Assembly: GCA_017936885.1 (NCBI GenBank)
Contig: JAGBEO010000006.1
Coordinates: forward strand, 1-64,000
Direction of reading: 5' to 3'
DNA from: Lachnospiraceae bacterium
GTDB lineage: Bacteria > Bacillota > Clostridia > Lachnospirales > Lachnospiraceae
DNA: 64,000 nt
In this document: in pieces, positions 25,849 to 35,690 of the stretch
How the letters are laid out: each line of letters begins with the position of its first letter
Position numbering within the stretch: the stretch's first letter is position 1
The notes under the pieces: generated by a model
What the model was told of the DNA's origin: nothing
What the model saw: only the letters and a program-made list of their open reading frames with translations
The model's database searches: none
Program-made: the position numbers and the translations under genes

Positions 25849-27963
25849 GAAATTTTTTAACGCATGATCCTCATAATGCAGAATAATCGCCGATGTCGCA
25901 GGAAGCGTCACGGTAACCTTACCGGAGATAACCGGATATTCCTTCTCTTCTGTCGTATATCCCTCTGCCGTTGTGAGAAGCAGCTGCTTAATCATACACT
26001 CCTTCGGAATTCCCAGATACCATACCGATAGATCCTTCGTAATCTCATGGTCATTATTATTTACCAAAATAACAGACTGTCCCTGCTTGGTGAACCTGCC
26101 ATATCCGATCACATTATACTCTGCTTCCATATACTTCAAAGAGCCGGTCAGAAATTCCTTATGTGCCTTATGAATCCTGATGATCTCTCTGTGAAAATCG
26201 ATCAATTCCTGGTCTTCCTGTCCCCATGGATAAGTACGTCTGTTATCCGGATCGGTGAATCCGCAGACTCCGGCTTCATCTCCGTAATAAATCGTCGGTG
26301 CTCCGGGCCAGGTCATCTGAATCACTACTGCCTCCCGCAGAACCGCTTTATTAATGCCTTCGTTCGCCGCCTGCGGTCCCAGAGTATTGGTTCTTCCTAC
26401 TTTATGATTCGTTCTCGTCAGGAAACGGGAATGATCATGATTCGACAGTTCATTCATTGCCACTAACAAAGAAGGCATGGTAAAGCTTGCGCTGTGATGT
26501 CTCATGGCGCCCCAGAAGCTGTCCGCATTGCCGCGCAGATCTTCTCTGTAGTCGTCACTGTGCTTCTGCATTCCTGTTAAAAACCATGTAACCGGCTCCA
26601 TAAAAGCATCATAGTTCATAACCGTATCCCACTCATCACCCTGCAGCCAGTCTTTCGGACTGCCGTAATGCTCCGCCAGAATGATCGCATTGGGATTTGC
26701 CATTTTCACCGCCTTACGGAATTCTTTCCAGAAATTATGATTAAACTCCGGACTGTGTCCCAAATCTGCCGCCACATCCAGTCTCCAGCCGTCTACATTG
26801 TATGGCGGGGAAACCCATTTTCTTCCGATATACAAGATATAATCATATAATTCTCTGGAATTCTCATAGTTAAGCTTCGGCAGCGTATCATGTCCCCACC
26901 AGCCGTCATAAGAGCCATTGTAGGGGAACTTATTCTCATCGTAGAAATGAAAATAATTATGGTAAGGGCTGTCCTTCGTGATATAAGCTCCCTTCTCATA
27001 TCCCGGCGCATTCTCATAAATCCGCTCTCTGTCCAGCCATTTATTGAAAGAACCGCAATGGTTAAATACACCATCCAGAATAACCTTCATGCCTCTCCTG
27101 TGGGCTTCTTTCACCACCTCTGCAAAAAGAGCATTGCTGGCCTCCAGATTCTCTTTATTAGAGACACGGTCGATATATCTGGTCGCGAAGCGGTTCTCTT
27201 GCTGATCAGGACGAAGCAGTTCTCCTTCGTCATGCACAATCTTTCCGAAATGAGGATCTATATAGTCATAGTCCTGAATATCGTATTTGTGATTGGACGG
27301 AGATACAAACAACGGATTAAAATAGATAACATCAACACCCAGTTCCTGCAGATAGTCCATTTTATCCAAAACACCCTGCAAATCACCGCCGTAGAATTCT
27401 CTGACTCCCATCGTGGCAGGATACTTATTCCAATCCTCTACCTTGACTGTCTTATCTCCAATGTACTGATACTCGTTTGTCAGCACATCATTGGATGGGT
27501 CTCCATTATAGAAACGGTCTACATAGATCTGATAGAACACTGCTCCTTTCGCCCATTCAGGTGTCTTAAATCCCGGAATCAACTGAAAATGATAGTATTC
27601 GTTGATGTCCTTACAGACTCCCCTTGTATCATAGTAGCAGGAAATCTTGCCTGCCTGCACTTGAAAATAATAAATCAGTTTCTCATTCTCTAACTGTACG
27701 GAATGGGAATAATAGTCGAAGTATTCATCCGATTCTGTTTTCATCATAATGTGCTTCTCACCTTTACAGACAAAAAACACCCTGTCAATATTATTCTTTG
27801 CAGAACGGAAATGAATCACAACTTCCCCATAAGCACTGGGTTCCGGCGGACAGACATAGTCTTCCGTCATATCCGAAAATAATGCTTTCCGGTTAAACAC
27901 CGGCCGCATGCCCGCTATATACTGCTGATTTTTCTCTGCTTTCTGAAATTGATTGATATCCAT
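25831..27963 (-). CDS. GH13 alpha-glycosidase (neopullulanase/cyclomaltodextrinase type)
   Basis: A 710-residue cytoplasmic alpha-glucan hydrolase. An N-terminal beta-sandwich domain (about 1-130, CBM34-like) precedes the GH13 barrel. Conserved regions are visible: GVFNHCG (region I), DGWRLDVAADLG (region II, nucleophile Asp), AIILAEHYG (region III, acid Glu) and ELSNHDHSRF (region IV, third Asp). The N-terminal domain suggests neopullulanase, maltogenic amylase or cyclomaltodextrinase activity on imported maltodextrins. No signal peptide is present. GAGGG lies about 12 nt upstream of the ATG. No strong terminator separates it from the tRNA genes 45 nt downstream, so readthrough into them is possible. 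Confidence 0.93.
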   Translation of the reverse strand: MDINQFQKAEKNQQYIAGMRPVFNRKALFSDMTEDYVCPPEPSAYGEVVIHFRSAKNNIDRVFFVCKGEKHIMMKTESDEYFDYYSHSVQLENEKLIYYFQVQAGKISCYYDTRGVCKDINEYYHFQLIPGFKTPEWAKGAVFYQIYVDRFYNGDPSNDVLTNEYQYIGDKTVKVEDWNKYPATMGVREFYGGDLQGVLDKMDYLQELGVDVIYFNPLFVSPSNHKYDIQDYDYIDPHFGKIVHDEGELLRPDQQENRFATRYIDRVSNKENLEASNALFAEVVKEAHRRGMKVILDGVFNHCGSFNKWLDRERIYENAPGYEKGAYITKDSPYHNYFHFYDENKFPYNGSYDGWWGHDTLPKLNYENSRELYDYILYIGRKWVSPPYNVDGWRLDVAADLGHSPEFNHNFWKEFRKAVKMANPNAIILAEHYGSPKDWLQGDEWDTVMNYDAFMEPVTWFLTGMQKHSDDYREDLRGNADSFWGAMRHHSASFTMPSLLVAMNELSNHDHSRFLTRTNHKVGRTNTLGPQAANEGINKAVLREAVVIQMTWPGAPTIYYGDEAGVCGFTDPDNRRTYPWGQEDQELIDFHREIIRIHKAHKEFLTGSLKYMEAEYNVIGYGRFTKQGQSVILVNNNDHEITKDLSVWYLGIPKECMIKQLLLTTAEGYTTEEKEYPVISGKVTVTLPATSAIILHYEDHALKNFLHFME

Positions 27964-28009
27964 GTTCGTACTGGCCCTCTTCTAAAAAATACGAAAAAAA
28001 TACATTACT

Positions 28010-28038
28010 ATTTTATACTATATATTGTGGAGATTCAA
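28010..28038 (-). promoter_or_regulatory. Promoter of the GH13 gene
   Basis: TTGAAT (28033-28038) and TAAAAT (28010-28015) lie 17 nt apart on the minus strand, about 45 nt upstream of the GH13 ATG. Overlapping TATAAA at a 15-nt spacing makes the exact -10 uncertain. Confidence 0.5.
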
Positions 28039-28101
28039 GAGCTTAAACGATTTCGAATACCATTTTTGTTACAGTTCCACAATTTTGAAATAATGGACAG
28101 T

Positions 28102-28128
28102 AAAAAAGACAGCTTTTCGAAGGCTGTC
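28102..28128 (-). terminator. Terminator of the tilS-hpt-ftsH operon
   Basis: In minus-strand RNA GACAGC/GCUGUC, extended by inner pairs, is followed by six U (A at 28102-28107). It lies about 165 nt past the ftsH stop. The plus strand also ends in five T, but no plus-strand gene precedes it. Confidence 0.75.
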
Positions 28129-28290
28129 CTTTTTAGAGAAGGTATTTCTTTCTTATGGGGTATAGCAAAAAACTATATAATGTATTGGGGGGTTACAAGT
28201 AGTATAATAGCATAGCCCCTGCTCGTCCACAATACCAAGGATTCACAAATATTACAATTTCATCGTCCATTTTTTGTGCATTTTTCACAA

Positions 28291-30171
28291 TTATTCTTCG
28301 GTTTTTATCTCTGAATCCGGATCTTCCGGCTGTGGATAGTACTGATCAAACAACGCCTCAAACTCTGCACGATTAATCTTTTCTTTCTCTAACAGAAGCT
28401 TTGCGCAATTATGCAATACATCCTCATGCTCCATAATAATATCTTTTGCTTTTCTATAACAGTCATCAATAATTGCTTTGACTTCCTTGTCTATCTCTCC
28501 GGAAACCAGTTCACTGTGATTCTTGGCATGGGCCAAATCCCTGCCGATAAATACTTCATCATCGTCATCGTCATAATTAATAACACCGATATTATCAGAC
28601 ATACCATACCGTGTTACCATGGCTCTGGCTCTCTTAGTAGCCTTCTTAATATCACTGGAAGCCCCTGTTGTTATATCATCGAAAATAATTTCTTCGGCAA
28701 TACGGCCGCCAAGAGATACCATAATATCCTGAAGCATCTTTCCTTTGGTCATAAACATTTCATCTTTTTCAGGAAGCGGCATCGTATATCCTGCGGCACC
28801 TAATCCCGTAGGAATGATGGATACCGTATAGACCGGCCCCACATCGGGCAGCACATGGAACAGAATCGCATGGCCGGCTTCATGATATGCCGTAATCTTC
28901 TTCTCTTGATCGGAAATAATGCGGCTCTTCTTCTCCGCACCGATACCGACCTTGATAAAGGCTTTCTTAATATCTTCCTGCTTCACAAAGATACGTTTAT
29001 CCATTGCCGCATTGATAGCCGCCTCGTTTAAGAGATTCTCCAGATCTGCACCCGTAAATCCGGCGGTAGTCTGTGCAATCTGCTGTAAATCCACATCATC
29101 GCCAAGAGGCTTATTTCTGGCATGTACCTTAAGAATATCCTCTCTTCCCCGAACATCGGGAGATGCCACCGTGATTTTCCTGTCGAAACGTCCCGGACGA
29201 AGAATCGCCGGATCTAATATATCTACACGGTTCGTTGCCGCCATCACGATGATTCCCTCGTTCACACCGAAACCGTCCATCTCTACCAATAACTGATTTA
29301 AAGTCTGCTCGCGCTCATCATGGCCGCCGCCCATACCGGTACCGCGCCGCCTTGCCACTGCATCAATCTCATCAATAAAGATAATACAGGGAGCATGTCT
29401 CTTGGCCTCCGCAAACATATCACGTACACGGGATGCACCTACACCCACAAACATTTCCACGAAATCAGAACCGGAAATACTGAAGAACGGCACATTTGCC
29501 TCTCCTGCAATCGCTTTTGCAAGCAGTGTTTTACCAGTACCGGGGGCGCCTTCTAAGAGCACACCCTTGGGAATACGGGCACCGACTTTTGTAAATTTGC
29601 CGGGATCTTTTAAGAATTCCACAATCTCCTGCAGTTCTTCCTTCTCTTCCTTAAGACCCGCCACTTCTCCCAGTGTAATCTTATTCTCACCGCCCATGGT
29701 AAGCTTCGCGCGGCTCTTTCCGAAATTCATCATCTTGCCGTTACCGCCGCCTCCGGCGTTCTGGGCGTTCATCATCACAAAGAAGAATACGCAGACAATA
29801 ATCACAATCAATATCGGAAGGATACTGTTCAAAAACCAGCTTTCCTCCGGCACATTCTCCACGATGGGATCAATATTATAACTTCTGACTAATGTCTCTA
29901 TCTCTGTTACATCCGTCACATAAAGAACTTTCTCTTCCCCGCTCTTTAACGTAATTTCCAAAGATCCCGTAGGCGTATCTTTATTCGGACAGATAGTAAC
30001 GACCGCAACCTCATTGTTTGCCAGTTGGCTCTCAAACTGTCCTCTGGTATATCCGGTATGCTGTACCTGCAGTGTACCGATCCAGACAGTAAACAAAAGC
30101 AATCCGATAATGATAACAAAATATAAATAAAAATTTCTATTATTCCTACTCAAAGTAAACCTCTTTCGCAA
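28291..30171 (-). CDS. ftsH: ATP-dependent zinc metalloprotease FtsH
   Basis: A 626-residue membrane AAA+ protease. Helix 1 (about 13-33), an extracytoplasmic domain (about 35-112) and helix 2 (about 113-135) are followed by the ATPase: Walker A GAPGTGKT at 208-215, Walker B IIFIDE at 263-268, and the second region of homology near 310-335. The zinc protease site is H430-E431-x-x-H434. It degrades misfolded and regulatory membrane proteins. The first codon is TTG at 30171 with AAGGAAC about 8 nt upstream; a second TTG at 30153 with GAGG at 6 nt is an equally good start. It follows hpt and tilS, the standard Firmicutes order. Confidence 0.96.
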   Translation of the reverse strand: MRKRFTLSRNNRNFYLYFVIIIGLLLFTVWIGTLQVQHTGYTRGQFESQLANNEVAVVTICPNKDTPTGSLEITLKSGEEKVLYVTDVTEIETLVRSYNIDPIVENVPEESWFLNSILPILIVIIVCVFFFVMMNAQNAGGGGNGKMMNFGKSRAKLTMGGENKITLGEVAGLKEEKEELQEIVEFLKDPGKFTKVGARIPKGVLLEGAPGTGKTLLAKAIAGEANVPFFSISGSDFVEMFVGVGASRVRDMFAEAKRHAPCIIFIDEIDAVARRRGTGMGGGHDEREQTLNQLLVEMDGFGVNEGIIVMAATNRVDILDPAILRPGRFDRKITVASPDVRGREDILKVHARNKPLGDDVDLQQIAQTTAGFTGADLENLLNEAAINAAMDKRIFVKQEDIKKAFIKVGIGAEKKSRIISDQEKKITAYHEAGHAILFHVLPDVGPVYTVSIIPTGLGAAGYTMPLPEKDEMFMTKGKMLQDIMVSLGGRIAEEIIFDDITTGASSDIKKATKRARAMVTRYGMSDNIGVINYDDDDDEVFIGRDLAHAKNHSELVSGEIDKEVKAIIDDCYRKAKDIIMEHEDVLHNCAKLLLEKEKINRAEFEALFDQYYPQPEDPDSEIKTEE

Positions 30172-30215
30172 CTATTCAGTTCCTTCGCTTTGCTTCCCTG
30201 AACAGTTATCCTTTC

Positions 30216-30743
30216 TTATTCATCAAATTTCACAACACCGATATAAGGCAGATTGCGATATCTCTGGTCATAATCCAGTCCGTAGCCTACTACAAACTCA
30301 TCAGGAATCTGAAAGCCTGTATAATCTACTTTTACATCTACCACTCTTCTCTCCGGCTTATCTAACAATGTACAGAGCTTTACATCTGCCGGGCCTCTGT
30401 CCTTTAACATTTCTAACAGATAGCTTAAAGTTCTTCCCGAATCTACGATATCCTCCACTACCAATACATGCTTTCCGCCAAGAGGCTCGTCTAAATCTTT
30501 CACAATCTTAACAACTCCGCTGGATTTCGTGTCTCCGCCATAGCTGGATACAGACATGAAATCTAAGGAGACAGGTACTGAAATTCTCTTGGCAAGCTCA
30601 CACATAAAGAAACTGCCGCCCTTTAAAACACACACCAAATGTACCTGTTTTCCTGCATAATCTTTGGAAATCTGATCTCCTATCTCCTGAATTCTCTTAT
30701 CTACTTCTTCTTCAGTTAATAATACTTCAACTCGTTCTGCCAT
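30216..30743 (-). CDS. hpt: Hypoxanthine phosphoribosyltransferase
   Basis: A 175-residue purine-salvage enzyme that makes IMP or GMP from hypoxanthine or guanine and PRPP. The PRPP-binding motif VLVVEDIVDSGRTL is intact. Other landmarks are VCVLKGGSFFMCEL and FVVGYGLDYDQRYRNLPYIG. Its start lies inside the 3' end of tilS (17-nt overlap), so the two are translationally coupled, as in many Firmicutes. Confidence 0.97.
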   Translation of the reverse strand: MAERVEVLLTEEEVDKRIQEIGDQISKDYAGKQVHLVCVLKGGSFFMCELAKRISVPVSLDFMSVSSYGGDTKSSGVVKIVKDLDEPLGGKHVLVVEDIVDSGRTLSYLLEMLKDRGPADVKLCTLLDKPERRVVDVKVDYTGFQIPDEFVVGYGLDYDQRYRNLPYIGVVKFDE

Positions 30744-32253
30744 TACGCCCTCCTCTTATGCTTACCTGTAAGATACGCTTTGTACTTTCATCCACTTTAT
30801 AGTACTGACTGATCCGGTAGCCCGGTATCCACATGACATGCGCTCCGTCAGCCAGTAAATACATGCTTCCACGCTGTATTTTCGGGATTTTCTCGTTGAT
30901 CATATATTGTTTTACGGATTTCGTGCAAAGAGAAGTATCAATGGTAAGATAATCTCCCTGCCTCCTTGTCCGCAACAATAGAGTCGTTGTTATTTTATCA
31001 TAATCGAACCATTTCGTATATCTATTTTCTGGAATATTTTGTTCCTTATTGCAGAAAATTTGCCGGTATAAACCGGATGCCTGATCCAATAATGTAAATT
31101 CGAAATCACCTGCGTCCGGTATGTGAACCTCCGTTGGAGGCTTGATTTCATATACTGCGCCGCCCATTTGAACCTGTCCGGCAGTCGGAAGCTCCTCTCT
31201 GAGCCGAATGTCTCCCCTGATAAGGTACAAGATACCGTACTCCTTATGTGCCCTGACACCCCAGGGAAGTGACAGTTCTTTGCTGCCGTCTTTCTTCATA
31301 AGCTCTGCCAGATCAGCAATATGCTGTCCGGTAATATCCTTTCTGTGAGGGATCATCTGCTCCATACAATAAAGCAACACTCTGGAAACCATAATCGGAT
31401 GCTCCGACAATAACTGATCCGCCTGAATCCGCAGACCGTATCCTATCATACCCGGATTCTGTCTGCTCATTCCCGTTACCTCGTCATCTTCCAGCACTTC
31501 CACGTAAGCGTCACATAAGCGTCTGGTCTGCTGTTCCAGATATTCTTCCGTATCTGACAGAATACCCGCCAGCTCATTCATATGCGCTACTGCCCCCTGA
31601 CAGATTTCCTGCTCCGCATAGGGCAGAATATGATGTCTGATCTTATTGCGGGTATAGGCATCCTTTTCATTGGTACTGTCCGTACAATAGGCAAGCTTAT
31701 ATCTCTGAAGATACGCCTCTATCTCTTTCCTTTCCAGACAAAGTACCGGGCGGATTACAGCCCCTCTGACCGGTTGGATGGAACCGATTCCTCTGATTCC
31801 GCTTCCGCGGAATATATGAAAAAGCATTGTCTCAGCCCTGTCATTAGCATTATGGGCAACTGCAATCTTATATGTTTCATTTGCCTTTGCCTGATCAGCC
31901 AATATTTCCTCAAAAGCCTGATACCTGAGAATCCTGCCCGCCTCTTCTAAAGACAGCTTATGATCTGCCGCATACCCTTTCATGTCCACTTCTTTCAGAA
32001 AATACGGAATACCCATCTGCTCACATAAATGCTCTGCATATGCAGCATCCTGCGCCGCATCCTCCCGTACCAAATGATTCACATGTATGACAAGCAACCG
32101 ATACGGTATCTCCTGCTGCAGCCGACATAACAGATGCAGCAGACAAACCGAGTCCGCTCCGCCGGATACACCGACTGCCACCAGATCACCCGCTGCTATC
32201 ATATGATGCTTTTTTATGAACTTTCTCACTTTATTATATGTAATATCTTCCAT
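30727..32253 (-). CDS. tilS: tRNA(Ile)-lysidine synthase
   Basis: A 508-residue enzyme that converts C34 of the tRNA-Ile CAU anticodon to lysidine using ATP and lysine. The PP-loop SGGADS lies at 30-35; HNANDRAETMLFHIFRGSGIRG and YCTDSTNEKDAYTRNKIRH are family landmarks. A C-terminal TilS substrate-binding domain (about 430-505) is present. AGGAT lies about 5 nt before the ATG. It is the first gene of the tilS-hpt-ftsH unit. Confidence 0.96.
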   Translation of the reverse strand: MEDITYNKVRKFIKKHHMIAAGDLVAVGVSGGADSVCLLHLLCRLQQEIPYRLLVIHVNHLVREDAAQDAAYAEHLCEQMGIPYFLKEVDMKGYAADHKLSLEEAGRILRYQAFEEILADQAKANETYKIAVAHNANDRAETMLFHIFRGSGIRGIGSIQPVRGAVIRPVLCLERKEIEAYLQRYKLAYCTDSTNEKDAYTRNKIRHHILPYAEQEICQGAVAHMNELAGILSDTEEYLEQQTRRLCDAYVEVLEDDEVTGMSRQNPGMIGYGLRIQADQLLSEHPIMVSRVLLYCMEQMIPHRKDITGQHIADLAELMKKDGSKELSLPWGVRAHKEYGILYLIRGDIRLREELPTAGQVQMGGAVYEIKPPTEVHIPDAGDFEFTLLDQASGLYRQIFCNKEQNIPENRYTKWFDYDKITTTLLLRTRRQGDYLTIDTSLCTKSVKQYMINEKIPKIQRGSMYLLADGAHVMWIPGYRISQYYKVDESTKRILQVSIRGGRNGRTS

Positions 32254-32335
32254 CCTAATCCTGACTGTTTGCCTTTAGTAATCGCGGGACTTCTCAATAT
32301 CCCTGCACCTTTCCCTATTATAATATTCATTTTTG

Positions 32336-33577
32336 TTACAAAATGCAATCTTCTGTCTGATTCCAGATACCCGTCACAAGCACTGTCATATCGTCCCGAA
32401 CCTGACCGTTGCTCTGCTTAATACAGTACGCAAGAATCTGATTGGCGATCTCACCCGGACTGGCATAATCCATTCTTCCGATAATTTCCGGCAATACTTC
32501 CTCTCCGATTCCCTGAGAAAGGGCATCCGTTACGCCATCCGACAGCATAATGATATAATCACCGTTCTGTAATGTCCTGCCCATGCTTTCCACATCCAAT
32601 TGCCCGAACACTCCTAACGGCAGATTCTGCGCCGACAGCCTGTCCACCAGATGACCTCTTTTAATATAGGTACAGGCAGCACCGACTTTTACAAATTCAC
32701 ATTCTCCGGTATACAGATTAATATCACAAAGATCGAGAGTGGACATGCTCTGCTCCTGTCCGGCTGCCGCAAGTGCTCCGTTAATCATCTGAATAGCCGA
32801 CTCCTTGCGAAATCCTGCAGTCAGAAAGCTTTCCATAATCTCAATAACCCGTTCGGAATCTTCACATGCCTTCTCCCCAGAACCCATCCCGTCAGAAAGC
32901 AGTATCATCATCCTTCCCGTATCTGCCTCATAGAAAGAATAATTATCTCCGGATATCTTTTCCGTCTCTTTGACCGCTTTGGCAACCCCTGTCAGCAGAT
33001 GGTAGTCCGGTTCCTCCTGAAAATAGTACGTGTTATAATTTCTTGTCAGATACAGAGGCGAATTTTTCGCCGCACACAGTCTCATATTCATGGCAACGGA
33101 AATAAAGTCTGCCACATCGTCTACGGAAATCTGTTCACTCTCTCCCAACTTCATATATTTATTACCTATATATCTCATTGTCAGGCTGATCTCCGTATGC
33201 CCGTCTTCATGCTCTATCTCAAAGAAATTCTTAAGAGAAATGCCGGATTCACGAAGTATTCTGGACATTTGCTTAAACCGTCTTTCCCCCATAGGGCGGT
33301 AATGACAGGTTTCTTTGGCCACCTCTGACATAATATGCGCCATCTCTTTGAGATGTTCTGCCAGAAGTTCCTGATTCTCCTGCATCTTTCTCTTCCACAA
33401 ATAATCCTGTCTGTCCTCTATTGTCTGTACTCCCTTGCCGTCCGTACCTTCTTCTTCCCCTTCGAATAAATCCGCCAGATCCCTGAAAGATTCCGCATAA
33501 GTCAAAAGCCTCTGCCTGCCGTATTCCGGTATGATGGTTACAATATTCTCGTCCCTGGCCTGTGCTTGTTTTTTCAT
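32336..33577 (-). CDS. spoIIE: SpoIIE-like PP2C phosphatase without the membrane domain
   Basis: A 413-residue protein that matches the cytoplasmic part of SpoIIE: a helical linker region (about 60-130), then a PPM/PP2C phosphatase domain (about 195-410) with MMILLSDGMGSGEKA, LGVFGQLDVESM and IIMLSDGVTDAL, which carry the metal-binding Asp residues. In B. subtilis the protein has about 830 residues with ten membrane helices first. Here GGAGG 6 nt before ATG 33577 shows translation starts without them, and no upstream in-frame remnant is seen. It lies at the normal spoIIE locus beside divIC, yabQ and tilS. The expected role is dephosphorylating SpoIIAA to activate sigma-F. Confidence 0.88.
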   Translation of the reverse strand: MKKQAQARDENIVTIIPEYGRQRLLTYAESFRDLADLFEGEEEGTDGKGVQTIEDRQDYLWKRKMQENQELLAEHLKEMAHIMSEVAKETCHYRPMGERRFKQMSRILRESGISLKNFFEIEHEDGHTEISLTMRYIGNKYMKLGESEQISVDDVADFISVAMNMRLCAAKNSPLYLTRNYNTYYFQEEPDYHLLTGVAKAVKETEKISGDNYSFYEADTGRMMILLSDGMGSGEKACEDSERVIEIMESFLTAGFRKESAIQMINGALAAAGQEQSMSTLDLCDINLYTGECEFVKVGAACTYIKRGHLVDRLSAQNLPLGVFGQLDVESMGRTLQNGDYIIMLSDGVTDALSQGIGEEVLPEIIGRMDYASPGEIANQILAYCIKQSNGQVRDDMTVLVTGIWNQTEDCIL

Positions 33578-33711
33578 GATAATCCTCCATTCCTTTCACA
33601 CACTTCCCGCATCTATATCACTAACATTCATCTTTAATCAATATATGAGAGGACTTCCCGGATTATTCATATAAAAAGCCCGGTTCGATTGCCGCACACT
33701 TTCCATCATAT

Positions 33712-33748
33712 AAAAAGCAGATTACGGATTTGATCCGCAACCTGCTTA
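33712..33748 (-). terminator. Terminator overlapping the divIC stop codon
   Basis: AGCAG/CUGCU continues as a stem of about 14 bp with two or three G-U pairs and is followed by five U in minus-strand RNA. The 5' arm includes the divIC stop region, so the yabOPQ-divIC unit ends immediately after the gene. Confidence 0.8.
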
Positions 33749-34051
33749 ATTCTCATCTTTAAATATGATTTCGCCTTCATATACAAGCCCTAATTTTTCC
33801 TTGGCAATCTCTTCCACATACTTTTTGGTCTGTGTATATTTCTCGTATTCGGCTATCTCTTCTGTTCTCGCCTGCTCCGCCTCAATCTCTTCCATCAGAG
33901 CCGCTTCTCTCGCCATATATGTTTCACGCTTCTCACGAAGCTCTACACTCTTCACAGTAACCACGAGCAGCATCATCAACACAACTGTGGTAACTAAAAG
34001 CATGCCCATTCTGTTCTGGCGCTTTTTACGATATGCTGCTTTCCTTGCCAT
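33746..34051 (-). CDS. divIC: Septum formation initiator DivIC/FtsB-like
   Basis: A 101-residue bitopic division protein. A basic N-terminus is followed by a membrane helix (about 15-36) and a coiled coil (about 37-75), then the conserved short tail YVEEIAKEKLGLVYEGEIIF. It would work with FtsL and DivIB in the divisome. It follows yabQ, the normal Firmicutes neighbour. Confidence 0.9.
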   Translation of the reverse strand: MARKAAYRKKRQNRMGMLLVTTVVLMMLLVVTVKSVELREKRETYMAREAALMEEIEAEQARTEEIAEYEKYTQTKKYVEEIAKEKLGLVYEGEIIFKDEN

Positions 34052-34085
34052 ACTGTTAATGATCCCCCTCTTTCACCACGTTTTT

Positions 34086-34574
34086 TCAGCGTTTACATAA
34101 AACCATTTTAAGCATTTTTATGCAAACCGTCAACCGCTTTTTTACAAATCCACCGCACTTTTTAAACTTTTTAAACAGAAATCGAACAAACCTTCTTGCC
34201 GCGAAAAATGCGCATTTCAGCGGTTTTAGCATAACTTGTATGACACGAAAAACAAACCACATTATCTTGTGTATACCTGTTGACATAATGTATACAAATC
34301 TATTTTTAATCAATGCCTTATAAAAAAGCATCCCAAGGGTAGCTCCCACTACGGCAAACCATCTTAAGACACCATTGTTCTCTCTATAAAGCATATAGAA
34401 AACACCGATCCCGCAAGCAAGCCAAAAAATAAAATCCTCTATCGATACCAGAACGGTACCATGCTTTACTAATTTCCTAAAAATCAATATCCAGTCATAG
34501 ACAAACGTAATAAACAGACCTACAAGGATAGAATGTAGAAAAAAAGTAATTTCCTGCACAATGTCCTGACTCAT
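34086..34574 (-). CDS. yabQ: Spore cortex biosynthesis protein YabQ
   Basis: A 162-residue integral membrane protein with three to four hydrophobic segments in the first 100 residues (FFLHSILVGLFITFVYDW, LVSIEDFIFWLACGIGVFYML, WFAVVGATLGMLFYKAL) and a very basic C-terminus. The YabQ family is needed for cortex formation in spore formers. Gene order yabP-yabQ-divIC supports the call, which rests mostly on this context and topology. Confidence 0.85.
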   Translation of the reverse strand: MSQDIVQEITFFLHSILVGLFITFVYDWILIFRKLVKHGTVLVSIEDFIFWLACGIGVFYMLYRENNGVLRWFAVVGATLGMLFYKALIKNRFVYIMSTGIHKIMWFVFRVIQVMLKPLKCAFFAARRFVRFLFKKFKKCGGFVKKRLTVCIKMLKMVLCKR

Positions 34575-34597
34575 ACTCTATGATTTCCCCCGAAATC

Positions 34598-34888
34598 TCA
34601 CTTAAACAATCTGGCTAGTATTGACTCACCTTTCGCGCTGTATCCGGCTGCCTCCGAATAAGTAAAACTATCAATGCGACCGTCTACATCTACTTCGCCC
34701 TTATCCAGGGATAATCTGCTGATATGCAGCTCATTGCCCTTGATCATCAGCATTCCCTGCTCGGTTTCCAATAAGATTTCATTCACGTCAAAGGAAAGTA
34801 CGTCATTGACACCGCTGATGTTACATGTCCTTCTGTTTGTCAGCATCAGCTTATGCGGTTTTCTATTCACATTATTCAGATCTTCCAT
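34598..34888 (-). CDS. yabP: Sporulation protein YabP
   Basis: A 96-residue YabP/YqfC-family protein with the conserved opening HKLMLTNRRTCNISGVNDVLSFD (in two halves) and the segment MLMIKGNELHISRLSLDKGEVDVDG. It is made in the mother cell and takes part in spore envelope assembly. It lies between the S4-domain gene and yabQ. Confidence 0.92.
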   Translation of the reverse strand: MEDLNNVNRKPHKLMLTNRRTCNISGVNDVLSFDVNEILLETEQGMLMIKGNELHISRLSLDKGEVDVDGRIDSFTYSEAAGYSAKGESILARLFK

Positions 34889-34985
34889 ACATGCCCTCCC
34901 ATAACAATGGTACTTATTAAATGTATGTCTGATCTTTTCTAAATATTCCTGATGATATTTATATCATTTATGTTATTGATATCTA

Positions 34986-35228
34986 TTATGTCAGATACCG
35001 GAATAATTCTTTCGCTTCTTCCTTACGCACAGTCTCCTGCACATCCAGAACCTCCACTTTAACTTCTTTATTACCGAACTGAATCGTAATGATATCACCC
35101 GCCTTAACATTCGCAGATGCCTTAGCAGGCTTATCGTTAATAAAAACTCTTCCCGCATCACACGCCTCGTTTGCCACCGTACGGCGCTTGATCAGACGGG
35201 ACACTTTCAAATATTTGTCTAATCTCAT
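34986..35228 (-). CDS. rqcP: RNA-binding S4 domain protein RqcP (YabO)
   Basis: An 80-residue S4-domain protein, MRLDKYLKVSRLIKRRTVANE, of the RqcP/YabO (HSP15-like) family, which acts with RqcH in alanine tailing of stalled nascent chains on the 50S subunit. The open frame reaches 21 codons further upstream, but AGAGGG about 5 nt before ATG 35228 and the family start fix the shorter protein. It is first in the yabOPQ-divIC series. Confidence 0.93.
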   Translation of the reverse strand: MRLDKYLKVSRLIKRRTVANEACDAGRVFINDKPAKASANVKAGDIITIQFGNKEVKVEVLDVQETVRKEEAKELFRYLT

Positions 35229-35294
35229 ATTTCCCTCTCTTTCGAAGTATTTATGTTTATCTTTCTTTTCTTCCAAGCCTTTGAAGGACATAGG

Positions 35295-35325
35295 AAAAGC
35301 CTGTATGCATCTACATACAGGCTTT
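35295..35325 (-). terminator. Terminator of the HU gene
   Basis: A perfect 12-bp stem (35296-35307 with 35314-35325) with a 6-nt loop is followed by UUUU in minus-strand RNA (partly within the stem). It lies about 17 nt after the HU stop. Confidence 0.85.
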
Positions 35326-35341
35326 CACAGATCTTGTCCAA

Positions 35342-35617
35342 TTATGCGTTAAGCATATCCTTTAAAGCTTTACCGGCTTTGAACTTAGGAGCCTTGGAAG
35401 CTGCAATCTTCATAACTTCACCGCTCTGAGGATTTCTTCCTTCTCTGGCTGCTCTCTGGGATACTTCAAAAGTACCGAAACCAACTAACTGTACTTTACC
35501 GTCTTTCTTTAACTCTTCTGCAACAACATCTGTAAATGCCTTTAATGCCTTCTCTGCGTCTTTTTTGGATAATCCTGCCTGATCAGCCATAGCTGCAACT
35601 AATTCTGTCTTGTTCAT
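35342..35617 (-). CDS. hup: HU family DNA-binding protein
   Basis: A 91-residue histone-like protein, full length for the family, with the DNA-arm segment GFGTFEVSQRAAREGRNPQSGE and the dimer core MNKTELVAAMADQAGLSKKDAEKAL. It bends and compacts DNA as a dimer. It is transcribed alone from a near-consensus promoter at 35691-35719 and ends at its own hairpin, which fits an abundant nucleoid protein. Confidence 0.97.
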   Translation of the reverse strand: MNKTELVAAMADQAGLSKKDAEKALKAFTDVVAEELKKDGKVQLVGFGTFEVSQRAAREGRNPQSGEVMKIAASKAPKFKAGKALKDMLNA

Positions 35618-35690
35618 CTTGAACTCCTCCTACTTAAATGAGTTTTCATTTTATTATTTAGATGTTCCTCTTTTGAAACGTCTATACATA

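Larger units (their letters stand above)
27964..28290. other. Intergenic region between GH13 and ftsH
   Basis: It holds the GH13 promoter (28010-28038) and the ftsH terminator (28102-28128). The remaining part (about 28130-28290) is AT-rich with no gene recognised. Confidence 0.5.

Noticed and set aside
33660-33710. GGTTCGATTGCC resembling a tRNA T-arm
   Set aside because: No acceptor stem, anticodon arm or D-arm could be folded around it.
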